Source of the DNA: UBA1227 sp963629305
GTDB lineage: Bacteria > Bacillota > Clostridia > Oscillospirales > Acutalibacteraceae
DNA length: 64,000 nucleotides
Assembly (NCBI GenBank): GCA_963629305.1
Contig: CAVGIJ010000003.1
Span: 1 to 64,000, forward strand
Reading direction: 5' to 3'
Shown: positions 33,254-41,086 of the stretch, one piece after another
Layout: each line of letters begins with the position of its first letter
Position numbering within the stretch: the stretch's first letter is position 1
The notes under the pieces: model-generated
What the model was told of the DNA's origin: nothing
The model's input: the letters and a program-made list of their open reading frames with translations, nothing else
The model's database searches: none
Translations under genes and position numbers: made by a program

Positions 33254-34027
33254 TTAATCATCGTCACCTTCTTCATCTTCCTCATCTTCCTCATCTTCAC
33301 CGTCGTCATCATGACTGTCACCGTCATGTTTTTCCTCGTTCTCGTCATCTTCTTCATCATCATCTGAAATTTCGGTGTCAATAACAAAGTTCGGTGAATC
33401 TTCGTACTTTGAATCATCATCAAAGTCATCATCAAGGTCATCTTCTTTGTTCATGTGGGCTTCCAATTCAACCAGTATTTTATCCTCCATGGATTTTTTC
33501 CAGCCCGTACGTTTTGAATCTGCAGCTACGGCAATGTGACCGCCTTTTTTCAGATACCCCATTTCAAAAGCCTTATCGGCAAGATAATCGGAAACGGTCT
33601 TGGTATCCTTTCCATATGGATTGTAGCCTGAGATGAGTTTTTTTCCGTCCTCGTTCAGACCCTCAATTTTTACAATTCTGTCAAACCGGTTTACAGTCAT
33701 CTGTACATCCGGATTTATTTTTATTCGCACCGTTCCGGCAGGTATACTCCAAAGTGTTCCGCCAAGTACAAGAATACAGAAGCATGCGGCAACAGCAATC
33801 CATTTTTTTATACTCAAAAGGATTTTTCTCTTGTTGCTGTTTTCTGTCGACATCGACTCTGATGCCCGAAATTTGTAATCTGACGGCTCACCGGTCGCCG
33901 AAAAAACTTCAACATGCTCAAGCTCCTGCCCAACTTCATATCCGAGATTCGGAACTCTTAAAAATCTTCCGTCGCTGTCAAGGACCACGGCGTATCCGAG
34001 TGTACATTCCATTACAAGATATTTCAT
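33254..34027 (-). CDS. rsgI: Anti-sigma-I factor RsgI-like protein with acidic C-terminal tail
   Basis: 257 residues. The cytoplasmic RsgI N-terminal domain (1-55: MKYLVMECTLGYAVVLDSDG...RFLRVPNLGYEVGQEL) is followed by one membrane helix (about 73-93) and an extracytoplasmic domain with the INPDVQ motif (N105-P106). RsgI proteins bind SigI and release it after self-cleavage at Asn-Pro and intramembrane proteolysis. In cellulolytic clostridia the C-terminus is a carbohydrate-binding module; here it is a roughly 60-residue run of Asp/Glu (195-257), so the signal must differ. The start overlaps the sigI stop by four bases. Confidence 0.88.
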   Translation of the reverse strand: MKYLVMECTLGYAVVLDSDGRFLRVPNLGYEVGQELEHVEVFSATGEPSDYKFRASESMSTENSNKRKILLSIKKWIAVAACFCILVLGGTLWSIPAGTVRIKINPDVQMTVNRFDRIVKIEGLNEDGKKLISGYNPYGKDTKTVSDYLADKAFEMGYLKKGGHIAVAADSKRTGWKKSMEDKILVELEAHMNKEDDLDDDFDDDSKYEDSPNFVIDTEISDDDEEDDENEEKHDGDSHDDDGEDEEDEEDEEGDDD

Positions 34028-34758
34028 ACGCTGTGTTCCTCCTCTGAAAGTGTTATTTGTTTTAAGTGGCCTCTTATTATTTCATAGCCGTTTGTGTATG
34101 CAAGTAAAAGTGCGACCATATATTTTCTGTGTCGCTCCAGGGTTTTTCGCTCTACTCCGCTTCCCTTTGACACCGCATCTATCGGAAGTTTTTTTGTCTC
34201 AACAAGACTGTTAAGAAGTTTTTTCTCTTTTTTCGCAAAACCAAGTGCCTTATGACACGCTTTAAGAGTTCTCTCCTGCTTCGGACAACTGTCTGCAACA
34301 TCCGAAAGAGTGATTCCAAAAGATTTCAATTGTTCTGAGAATTCCTCTATTTCCTCTCTCGTATGAGAGCGAATATTGTGAGCTTCCGCACTGTCCGTCC
34401 CATCCTCCAGAGTATCCGCAATTGTACGTTCATCTTCATTATCTGTAAAGGTTTCATGGATTGACAACACATTGTCGTGCTTGCTTTCCTTACGTCTGTA
34501 ATCAATAAGTCGATTTCTTATCGCAACACCGGCAAATGGCAAAAATGCTCCCTTGGCTTCGTCATACGAAACAGTTGCTTCATGAAAAGCAAACATTGCT
34601 ATACTCAGCTCATCGTCACTCTCCGTAACGAAACGGCCGAGAAATTTTGATGTCTCAGCTTTGATAAACGGCATATATTTCAGGATAATGGCATTTGCCG
34701 CATTTGAATCTTTCCGGGACGCGTAAACCATTTCAACAATCTCTTGTTTTTCCTCCAC
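34024..34758 (-). CDS. sigI: RNA polymerase sigma-I factor
   Basis: About 244 residues from the GTG at 34758, eight bases behind GGGAG; an ATG at 34773 and a GTG at 34776 lie upstream in frame but have worse spacing. The region 2 core contains SDDELSIAMFAFHEATVSYD and GAFLPFAGVAIRNRLIDYRR, the SigI hallmark, and a C-terminal region with VSKGSGVERKTLERHRKYMV acts as the DNA-binding helix. SigI governs heat or cell-wall stress in Bacillus and polysaccharide sensing in clostridia. It is paired with rsgI and is preceded by a promoter that looks SigI-dependent. Confidence 0.9.
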   Translation of the reverse strand: MEEKQEIVEMVYASRKDSNAANAIILKYMPFIKAETSKFLGRFVTESDDELSIAMFAFHEATVSYDEAKGAFLPFAGVAIRNRLIDYRRKESKHDNVLSIHETFTDNEDERTIADTLEDGTDSAEAHNIRSHTREEIEEFSEQLKSFGITLSDVADSCPKQERTLKACHKALGFAKKEKKLLNSLVETKKLPIDAVSKGSGVERKTLERHRKYMVALLLAYTNGYEIIRGHLKQITLSEEEHSV

Positions 34759-34781
34759 AAAACACACTCCCATCACCTAAA

Positions 34782-34813
34782 GAATACGTATATTGCATTT
34801 GTTTTTTCGGGGT
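34782..34813 (-). promoter_or_regulatory. SigI-type autoregulatory promoter of sigI-rsgI
   Basis: Minus strand: ACCCCGAAAA (34813 downwards), 20 bases between ACCCC and CGTATTC (34782-34788), then TTTA. It matches the promoter before the lipoprotein gene at both blocks and differs from the TTGACA/TATAAT promoters elsewhere in the window. Confidence 0.6.
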
Positions 34814-34840
34814 GGCAACCGAAAAATAAAATGATTAATC

Positions 34841-34889
34841 AAAAGACCACGTCAAGAGCGGTATTTATCACCGCGGGCGTGGTCTTTTT
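34841..34889 (-). terminator. Terminator after the D-Asp-ligase-like gene
   Basis: AAAAGACCACG (34841-34851) pairs with CGTGGTCTTTT (34878-34888); a second inner stem GCGGT/ACCGC lies within the loop. Minus-strand transcripts end in TTTT. Nine bases after the stop at 34898. Confidence 0.75.
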
Positions 34890-34897
34890 ACTACAGG

Positions 34898-36121
34898 TCA
34901 CACATCAAGACCTTTTTTACCGTAATATTTTTTATATTTTCTGAAATGATTGACTTGGTTAAGCACTATCCTTACAAATCGTTTCGGACTCATGTCTTTT
35001 TTGTAAAAGAGTGAGTTTGTACTCTTTCCGCTGCGTATAAGCTTTCTCACTTTTGCCTTAAGTTCCTTATCCGGAACATACTTATAAACAATTCCTTTCG
35101 GAACTTGGAGCCAGAGATGCTCTTTGTCGGCAATAGTAAGAGGCTGATCCCGATGAAATACAACATCATCGGTTATCCATTTTGCAAGATTGTATCCGCT
35201 TGCGGTTACAAAGAAACTTGATCTTCCCTGACGTGGATTTGTTTCAAACAATTTATACTTTCCGTCGCGCATGTCATACTTCATATCAAAGTTTACAAAG
35301 CCTCTCCAGCCGACATCTTCAAGGAATGACTTAAACTGATTCAGAAGCTCCATGTCAACCATATTGATTATAGCTACATAACTGCCGATTCCTGCGGGGG
35401 TGTGCTCTTCAAGAAGGGCATGGCCGAGAGCCATAAGCTTGACTTTACCGTCAGAGCCGACATAACAATTGAGGACACGCATATACGAGTCATCCCCGGG
35501 AATAAAGTCCTGAACCGTCAAATGGTCTTTATAGGATGAAGAATATATAGCATTTAATATTGCTCTGTATTCCTCCTCGTCATTTGCTATAAACACTTTC
35601 ATCTTCCCCGGGAATGAACACTTCCAATACTCAACCGAGTTTGAAGCCTTGATTATTGCGGGGAATCCGAACGACGGAATGTGAGTATCTTTTTCTTCTT
35701 TTGTCACAACCTCTGTTTTCGGATAGAGAAATCCGTATTTCTCACAGGTGTCATAGAAGTTCTCTTTGATTGTAAGCTTATCAAGAACATCCACAGACGG
35801 ACAGTTGAGGGCATAATACTTACGAAGCTCTTCTTGGTGCTCAACAACAAGCCTTACATAGCCGTCACTGCACGGTATGAGAAGCAGAGTCTCATCAGGA
35901 TGATTCTCTTTAACCTCGATAAGTTTTTTCATAAACTTTTCGGGATTTTCAAGATCCGGCTCATGAGTAAAGTCAATCAGTTTGGTATCAGCCGTGGCAA
36001 AAAGCACGGTCTTGCTTACAGCAATGGATTTTATTCCGTATTCCTCGTGAAACGCACGTGCCATACCGTAGACGTTTACATCGCTGCCCAGAAGAACCGG
36101 GCGAAATTTGATTTCTTCCAT
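34898..36121 (-). CDS. ATP-grasp carboxylate-amine ligase, D-aspartate ligase (Asl)-like
   Basis: 407 residues. The start RPVLLGSDVNVYGMARAFHE closely follows the opening of Enterococcus faecium D-aspartate ligase (PILLGSDMNVYGMARSFNE). The ATP-grasp core has FPAIIKASNS, the adenine-binding LTVQDFIPGDD and the metal-binding end LFETNPRQGRSSFF. Asl adds D-Asp to the lysine side chain of the peptidoglycan precursor to form the interpeptide bridge. Other ATP-grasp ligases of this group act on different carboxylates, so the substrate is uncertain. It is last in an operon with nth and a DUF1624 acyltransferase. Confidence 0.75.
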   Translation of the reverse strand: MEEIKFRPVLLGSDVNVYGMARAFHEEYGIKSIAVSKTVLFATADTKLIDFTHEPDLENPEKFMKKLIEVKENHPDETLLLIPCSDGYVRLVVEHQEELRKYYALNCPSVDVLDKLTIKENFYDTCEKYGFLYPKTEVVTKEEKDTHIPSFGFPAIIKASNSVEYWKCSFPGKMKVFIANDEEEYRAILNAIYSSSYKDHLTVQDFIPGDDSYMRVLNCYVGSDGKVKLMALGHALLEEHTPAGIGSYVAIINMVDMELLNQFKSFLEDVGWRGFVNFDMKYDMRDGKYKLFETNPRQGRSSFFVTASGYNLAKWITDDVVFHRDQPLTIADKEHLWLQVPKGIVYKYVPDKELKAKVRKLIRSGKSTNSLFYKKDMSPKRFVRIVLNQVNHFRKYKKYYGKKGLDV

Positions 36122-36157
36122 TTATATCTTCCTTTCACTTACAAAGCAAATGACATG

Positions 36158-36784
36158 TTAAATCTTTTTTCTGCAAAATCCGTTCATGCAACATTCTTCG
36201 CAATGTGCCTTTCGCGAGATACAAACCGCACGCCCGTGAAGAACCATGCGGTGACAAAAATCGTTACTCTCATCCGGCGGCAACAACTTTTTCAGTTCAA
36301 GTTCAACCTTTTTAGGGTCTTTTGTCTCAACAAGTCCCAGCCTGTTCGAAATGCGAATAAGGTGTGTGTCGGCAACAACTGCCGGCTTTCCGTAAACATC
36401 TCCGACTATAAGATTTGCCGTTTTTCTGCCGACACCCGGAAGCGTTGTGAGCTCCTCAATAGTGTCAGGTACCCTGCCGTCAAAACGTGAGAGCACACCC
36501 TTTGCCGCCCCTATGATATCTTTTGCCTTAGCACGGAAAAACCCACAGGAGTGAATGAGATTCTCAACATCGGATACATCGGCAGCAGCAAAAGCCTCCG
36601 TTGTTGGATATTTTTCAAACAAGGCAGGTGTTACAAGGTTTACTCGAGCATCTGTACATTGGGCAGAAAGTCTTGTCGCAACAAGAAGCTGAAACGGATC
36701 TTTTGCCACCAACGAGCAAACCGCATCCGGATATTCCTTTTTAAGTGCGGCTACGGCTTTTCCCGCTATTTCTTTTTTAGTCAT
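36158..36784 (-). CDS. nth: Endonuclease III
   Basis: 208 residues. HhH motif LTTLPGVGRKTANLIVGDVY with catalytic Lys, catalytic Asp in VVADTHLIRISNRLGL, and the C-terminal 4Fe-4S loop C-x6-C-x2-C-x5-C (CISRKAHCEECCMNGFC). It removes oxidised pyrimidines and cleaves AP sites. Located 10 bases after the DUF1624 gene and 36 before the ligase, on one transcript. Confidence 0.97.
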   Translation of the reverse strand: MTKKEIAGKAVAALKKEYPDAVCSLVAKDPFQLLVATRLSAQCTDARVNLVTPALFEKYPTTEAFAAADVSDVENLIHSCGFFRAKAKDIIGAAKGVLSRFDGRVPDTIEELTTLPGVGRKTANLIVGDVYGKPAVVADTHLIRISNRLGLVETKDPKKVELELKKLLPPDESNDFCHRMVLHGRAVCISRKAHCEECCMNGFCRKKI

Positions 36785-36794
36785 TTACAAAACC

Positions 36795-37571
36795 TCATAT
36801 TTTACTCACTATCCACTGATAAAGCTCAAGTATCACATAGACTATCGGCAAATGAACGATGTAAATAATAAGCGCATGCGTTCCGAGCCAGTCAAACATC
36901 GGAACACGAACCGGATACATAAAATCCGGAATTCTTCCGTCTCTCACATACTCACCGAGGAAAACCCCCCAGAAAAAGACAAACATATACGGTATAAGGG
37001 GAAAATAATCCGCGGAATAAAAGCCTCTTGCGATAATACCAATCGGAAACAGCCACTCGTTTTGGTATATACTTCTCGGCAATGTATATGAGATATCTCC
37101 AAACAGTGAAACCGTGCCGGATGATATCCAATCTCTGAAAATCCACAAAAGAAGTATACAGACAATTCCGCCTATTATCGGATTTATTCTTTCTATATAT
37201 CTTTCAAAGAGAACAAACATGAGTATACATATGGAAAGAAAGTTGAGTATTCCAAACCAAATTTCCGTATCAACAAATCCGAGTTTCGGCAAAACCACAA
37301 TAGATGTAAAATTCAAAAGCAGAGATAGTACTAAAAGTATCATTCCGCGCTTTAAGTTGTTGTGAGAAAGCCTGCAGCATATGCCGCACACCCACATAAA
37401 TGCGCAGGAAAAAAACGGTTGTACGGGGCTGAAAAAACTATAAGCCTCGTAGCCGAATGAAATACCGTATTGGTCATACATAAAAATAAATGAATGATAG
37501 AAAATCATGCATAGCACACAAAAGCCGCGAAATTCATCGAGAAGTGCCACACGATTCTTTCTTACTGCCAT
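36795..37571 (-). CDS. DUF1624 / heparan-alpha-glucosaminide N-acetyltransferase-like membrane protein
   Basis: 258 residues with about seven membrane helices. The opening RVALLDEFRGFCVLCMIFYH resembles the catalytic histidine segment of the DUF1624/HGSNAT family (usually R...LD..RG.....MI..H). FSCAFMWVCGICCRLSHNNL and WLGTHALIIYIVHLPIVYV are further family features. Members transfer acetyl groups across the membrane, possibly to cell-wall or surface glycans. It opens the operon with nth and the ligase and has its own promoter 10 bases upstream, which leaves a very short leader. Confidence 0.8.
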   Translation of the reverse strand: MAVRKNRVALLDEFRGFCVLCMIFYHSFIFMYDQYGISFGYEAYSFFSPVQPFFSCAFMWVCGICCRLSHNNLKRGMILLVLSLLLNFTSIVVLPKLGFVDTEIWFGILNFLSICILMFVLFERYIERINPIIGGIVCILLLWIFRDWISSGTVSLFGDISYTLPRSIYQNEWLFPIGIIARGFYSADYFPLIPYMFVFFWGVFLGEYVRDGRIPDFMYPVRVPMFDWLGTHALIIYIVHLPIVYVILELYQWIVSKI

Positions 37572-37581
37572 ATAATCACCA

Positions 37582-37610
37582 TTGCCGATTATAGCAGATT
37601 GATGTATAAT
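37582..37610 (+). promoter_or_regulatory. Promoter of the HAD phosphatase gene
   Basis: -35 TTGCCG (37582-37587), 17 bases, -10 TATAAT (37605-37610). It interleaves with a divergent promoter on the other strand (37588-37616). Confidence 0.6.
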
Positions 37611-37616
37611 TTACAA
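37588..37616 (-). promoter_or_regulatory. Promoter of the DUF1624-nth-ligase operon
   Basis: Minus strand: -35 TTGTAA (37611-37616), 17 bases, -10 TATAAT (37588-37593). The -10 boxes of the two divergent promoters lie inside each other's spacer region, so only one polymerase could bind at a time. Confidence 0.55.
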
Positions 37617-37637
37617 GCAACGAAGGGGGCAATTTAT

Positions 37638-38285
37638 ATGAAGTACAAAGCAATCATCTTTGATTTTGACGGCACTGTGGCTGATACGGGAAGAGGCGTA
37701 AAGAACGCAATAAAACATTCTCTCGCCGCATACAACATACCCGTAGGAGATGAGTCAAAACTTGATTATTTTATAGGTCCCCCGCTCTATGAAGGATATG
37801 AACATGTATACGGGTTGTCACCCGAATTTGCATCGCAACTTGTAGATGAGTACAGGGTATATTATTCAAAAAAAGGCATATACGAATGTGACCTTTATCC
37901 CGGAATGATGGAACTTCTAAAGAGGTTAAAAGAATCCGGTGTAAAGCTTGCCGTTGCGTCATCAAAGCCAAAGCATTTTCTTGATTCGATGGTATCATTT
38001 ATAGGCGCAGACAAATACTTTGATTTTGTTATCGGCCCGGAGCTTACAAATCACAATGCAGACAAGACAACCCTTGTTCTCTCAGCCTGCAAAGCTCTCG
38101 GTGTTGAGCCGTCAAAAGATGTTGCCATGATAGGAGACAGATTTTACGACATTGACGGCGCAAACGGTGCCGGAGTAACATCTGTCGGAATCACCTTCGG
38201 TTACGGAAGCTTTGAAGAATTGGCGGATCACAAGGCAGACATAATAGTTAATTCCGTAGAGGAACTGAAAAAAGCTGTATTGTAA
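37638..38285 (+). CDS. HAD-family phosphatase (phosphoglycolate phosphatase-like)
   Basis: 215 residues from the ATG at 37638 behind AGGGGG. HAD motifs: I, IIFDFDGTVADTG; II, LAVASSKP; III, the lysine in HNADKTTLVL; IV, VAMIGDRFYDIDGANGAG. An alpha-helical cap lies between motifs I and II. This subfamily (HAD-IA, Gph-like) dephosphorylates phosphoglycolate or nucleoside monophosphates. It is monocistronic, followed by the tRNA promoter. Confidence 0.88.
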   Translation: MKYKAIIFDFDGTVADTGRGVKNAIKHSLAAYNIPVGDESKLDYFIGPPLYEGYEHVYGLSPEFASQLVDEYRVYYSKKGIYECDLYPGMMELLKRLKESGVKLAVASSKPKHFLDSMVSFIGADKYFDFVIGPELTNHNADKTTLVLSACKALGVEPSKDVAMIGDRFYDIDGANGAGVTSVGITFGYGSFEELADHKADIIVNSVEELKKAVL

Positions 38286-38298
38286 CCTAAAAAATTTA

Positions 38299-38327
38299 TT
38301 GACAAGCGGTTTTCAATACGTTATAAT
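38299..38327 (+). promoter_or_regulatory. Consensus promoter of the tRNA-Met/tRNA-Glu unit
   Basis: TTGACA (38299-38304), exactly 17 bases, TATAAT (38322-38327): a perfect SigA promoter, 18 bases before tRNA-Met. Confidence 0.85.
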
Positions 38328-38345
38328 GATTTTCGCTTGACAAAT

Positions 38346-38422
38346 GGCGGCATAGCTCAGTTGGCTAGAGTACTCGGTTCATACCCGATTGGTCGTAGGT
38401 TCGAATCCCACTGCCGCTACCA
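38346..38422 (+). tRNA. tRNA-Met(CAU), elongator
   Basis: 77 nt with encoded CCA. Acceptor GGCGGCA pairs with UGCCGCU (one G-U), D-arm AGCUCAGUUGGCUAGAGU, anticodon loop UUCAUAC, and T-arm with GGUUCGAAUCC. The absence of the C1-A72 mismatch and of three G-C pairs in the anticodon stem argues against initiator tRNA; the sequence resembles known elongator tRNA-Met more than tRNA-Ile2. Confidence 0.93.
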
Positions 38423-38460
38423 CAAAGTCGGGAGCAGAAAATCTGCTCCCGCAGTCTTAT

Positions 38461-38536
38461 GGCCCGGTGGTCAAGAGGCCTAAGACACCGCCCTTTCACG
38501 GCGGTAACACGGGTTCGAATCCCGTCCGGGTCACCA
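38461..38536 (+). tRNA. tRNA-Glu(UUC)
   Basis: 76 nt with encoded CCA. Acceptor GGCCCGG/CCGGGUC, anticodon loop CUUUCAC (anticodon UUC), T-arm GGGUUCGAAUCCC. It is co-transcribed with tRNA-Met; a 9-bp hairpin (GGGAGCAGA/TCTGCTCCC, 38430-38450) lies between the two and may guide processing. Confidence 0.95.
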
Positions 38537-38540
38537 AAAA

Positions 38541-38577
38541 GCACCGTTTCATCATTTGATGAAACGGTGCTTTTTTT
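38541..38577. terminator. Terminator after the tRNA genes
   Basis: Perfect 14-bp stem GCACCGTTTCATCA (38541-38554) with its complement (38557-38570), flanked by A5 and T7. It serves the tRNA unit and, in reverse, can end pyk. Confidence 0.9.
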
Positions 38578-38607
38578 CAATCCTTATCCAAACTTCCTGT
38601 TTGCAGA

Positions 38608-40011
38608 TTAGATTGTTTCCACTTTAATAAGATTCGTGTTGCCTATAGTGCCCGACGTACCGCCGGTTATAACTATGTGGTCTCCCTCTTTAAGGCTGAA
38701 AATTTCCTTGGTTTTTTGCTTTGCCGTATAGAACAAAACATCTGTCGACTCGTAAACATCCGCAAGACACGGTGTAACACCCCATGAAAGGGCAAGCTTG
38801 TACCACGTCTTCTTGTTCGTTGTTATACCGAGGACATCCACCGGCGGACGAAATCTTGAAATCATGCGTGCGGTTGAGCCGGAGAGCGTGCATGCGGCAA
38901 TTACCTTGGCATCAATATCAATTGCCATACCCACCGTCGCATGAGAAATCGCATCGACCGTATTCTTTATTTGGAAATCCGCTTCGCGGAATCTTCTCGC
39001 ATAGTGTACGCTCTCCTCCGTACGTTCTGCTATACGTGCCATTGTACTTACAGTGAGAGCCGGATATTTACCGGCTGCTGTCTCGCCGGAGAGCATTATG
39101 GCGCTTGTTCCGTCATAAACCGCATTGGCAACGTCGGAAATCTCCGCACGCGTAGGCCGCGGATTATGGATCATCGATTCCAGCATCTCTGTTGCTGTTA
39201 TTACTCTTTTTCCGAGAAGGCGACATTTTGTAATAAGTTGTTTTTGTATGGCCGGAAGATCCTCAAAAGGAATCTCAACGCCCATATCTCCGCGGCCTAT
39301 CATTATTCCGTCGCATTCTTCACATATCTCTTCAATGTTGTCAATACCGGACTGATTTTCAATCTTTGCAATGATTCCGACGTCATCTTTAACACCTATA
39401 AATTCCTTGACATCTATAAGATCCTGTTTACAGGAAACAAAGGAACATGCTATAAAATCTATTCCGTTTTCCATACCAAACCGGAGATCCGATTTATCCT
39501 GTTCACTCAGATAAACCTGCTTTAAAACCTTATTCGGAAAGCTCATGCTCTTTCTGTCTGAGATTTCTCCGCCGACGATAATGTCACAGATAATATCCTT
39601 GTCCACAACTTTCTTAACCTTGAAGATGAGAAGACCGTTGTTAACAAGAATCCTGTCTCCGTTTTGCACTTCTTCATGAAGGCGTGGATAACTTACGGAA
39701 ACTATTTTGTCCGTACCCTCAACATCTCTTGTGGTAAATGTAAACTCTTCACCGTCGCAAAGAAGCTCCTTGCCGTTTTTAAAAGTCTTTATCCTATACT
39801 CGGGTCCTTTCGTGTCAAGGAGAATTGCTATCGGCAATCCAAGCTCCTCACGAATCTCCTTTATAAGCCTTATTTTTTCAAGATGTTCCTCATGTGTACC
39901 GTGTGAAAAATTAAGTCTTGCAACATTCATTCCGGCCTTTGCCATTTCGGTAAGCGTCTGCTTGTCGCTGCACGCCGGACCGATAGTACATACAATTTTT
40001 GTCTTTCTCAT
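38608..40011 (-). CDS. pyk: Pyruvate kinase
   Basis: 467 residues from the ATG at 40011, nine bases behind AAGGAG. TKIVCTIGPACSDKQTLTEM and NVARLNFSHGTHEEH form the nucleotide and K+ sites. The active-site segment is GDMGVEIPFEDLPAIQKQLI, and MLSGETAAGKYPALTVSTMA follows. The C-terminal effector domain is present, but no extra PEP-utilising domain (found in longer Bacillus forms). It makes ATP from phosphoenolpyruvate, the last step of glycolysis. The gene starts only 13 bases after an ArsP_2-type permease gene, an unusual partner. Confidence 0.97.
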   Translation of the reverse strand: MRKTKIVCTIGPACSDKQTLTEMAKAGMNVARLNFSHGTHEEHLEKIRLIKEIREELGLPIAILLDTKGPEYRIKTFKNGKELLCDGEEFTFTTRDVEGTDKIVSVSYPRLHEEVQNGDRILVNNGLLIFKVKKVVDKDIICDIIVGGEISDRKSMSFPNKVLKQVYLSEQDKSDLRFGMENGIDFIACSFVSCKQDLIDVKEFIGVKDDVGIIAKIENQSGIDNIEEICEECDGIMIGRGDMGVEIPFEDLPAIQKQLITKCRLLGKRVITATEMLESMIHNPRPTRAEISDVANAVYDGTSAIMLSGETAAGKYPALTVSTMARIAERTEESVHYARRFREADFQIKNTVDAISHATVGMAIDIDAKVIAACTLSGSTARMISRFRPPVDVLGITTNKKTWYKLALSWGVTPCLADVYESTDVLFYTAKQKTKEIFSLKEGDHIVITGGTSGTIGNTNLIKVETI

Positions 40012-40024
40012 ATGTTTCAACTCC

Positions 40025-40897
40025 TTAAACAGATATATGAAGCAGCTCTATAAGAATTCCGAAAACAACTCCGAATCCGTAGAGTATTCCGACAATTTCA
40101 AAGTTCTTTTTCAGTTTTTCGTTTGACTTGAAAAGAACAAGTACGCCTATTCCGGCACCAACCAAAAGACCGGACATCATACCGCCAAAGCTCAGTGCTC
40201 CTTCAAGGTAAAGCTGAGTAATAACAACTGATGCGGCACAATTCGGTATGAGACCTATAAGACCCGCTATGAATTCTCCTGCAATCGGCTTGTTTGTTAT
40301 AAATCCGGAGAGTGTATCTTCTCCGACAAAACTTATAACAAGGCCGAGAATAAGAGATACAAGGAACAAAAATACTGTTATCTTAAGAGTATGATGAACA
40401 GATGACCTTAGCACTCCCTCTTCGTCACAGTGACAATGATCATGCTCGCAAAGATGTCCTATCTCAATATCTCCATTATGAGACTTTCCCTTATAAACAA
40501 GTCTCACGCAAAAATCGAGTAAAAAGCCTGAGATCATTCCTATTGCGGCTTTAAGTCCGAGCACTTTAAAAATAACAGATGCCGGAACCTGCTCCGATAA
40601 AAAGATCGGAAGCATTTCATCAGATGTTGAAAGATATACCGCCATAAGAGTACCGACCGTTATAATCCTTCCGGCATAAAGACTTGATGCCGCAGCCGAA
40701 AATCCGCACTGCGGTACTGCGCCGAGAATCGCACCGAAGAACGGGCCGAACTTACCGCTCTTTTTTATTACATTTTTTGCTTTTTCACCGGTTTTATGTT
40801 CAATAATTTCCATAAGAAGATATGTCAGAAAAAGAAACGGAATTATCTTAAGCGTATCTTTTCCGGCATCAACCAGCACATCCAAAAAAATATCCAA
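40025..40897 (-). CDS. ArsP_2-type (DUF2899) metal permease
   Basis: 290 residues, about nine or ten membrane helices in two halves. The repeats GAVPQCGFSAAASSLYAGRI and GLIPNCAASVVITQLYLEGA carry the paired P-x-C motifs of the ArsP_2/DUF2899 family, annotated as putative heavy-metal or manganese exporters. The central cytoplasmic loop has a metal-binding cluster, GHLCEHDHCHCDEEG. The first codon is TTG. It precedes pyk by 13 bases, so expression is coupled with glycolysis. The metal is not known. Confidence 0.75.
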   Translation of the reverse strand: MDIFLDVLVDAGKDTLKIIPFLFLTYLLMEIIEHKTGEKAKNVIKKSGKFGPFFGAILGAVPQCGFSAAASSLYAGRIITVGTLMAVYLSTSDEMLPIFLSEQVPASVIFKVLGLKAAIGMISGFLLDFCVRLVYKGKSHNGDIEIGHLCEHDHCHCDEEGVLRSSVHHTLKITVFLFLVSLILGLVISFVGEDTLSGFITNKPIAGEFIAGLIGLIPNCAASVVITQLYLEGALSFGGMMSGLLVGAGIGVLVLFKSNEKLKKNFEIVGILYGFGVVFGILIELLHISV

Positions 40898-41046
40898 ACC
40901 TATCTTCCTTACTCACATTTATATGATTTATTTATAATACATTTAATTATAATATCTTTTCTCTTTTCAATCACAAAATACTAGCATTAAGAGGGTGATT
41001 TGTCAACTTTGAAAAAATCAATCATATGTAAATTTTTGCAATGTAA

Positions 41047-41072
41047 AAGGAGCAACAAAAGCGTTGCTCCTT
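41047..41072 (-). terminator. Terminator after the EF-G-like gene
   Basis: AAGGAGCAAC (41047-41056) pairs with GTTGCTCCTT (41063-41072); a minus-strand T-rich run follows. 14 bases after the stop at 41087. Confidence 0.7.
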
Positions 41073-41086
41073 CTTCTTTAAAACTT

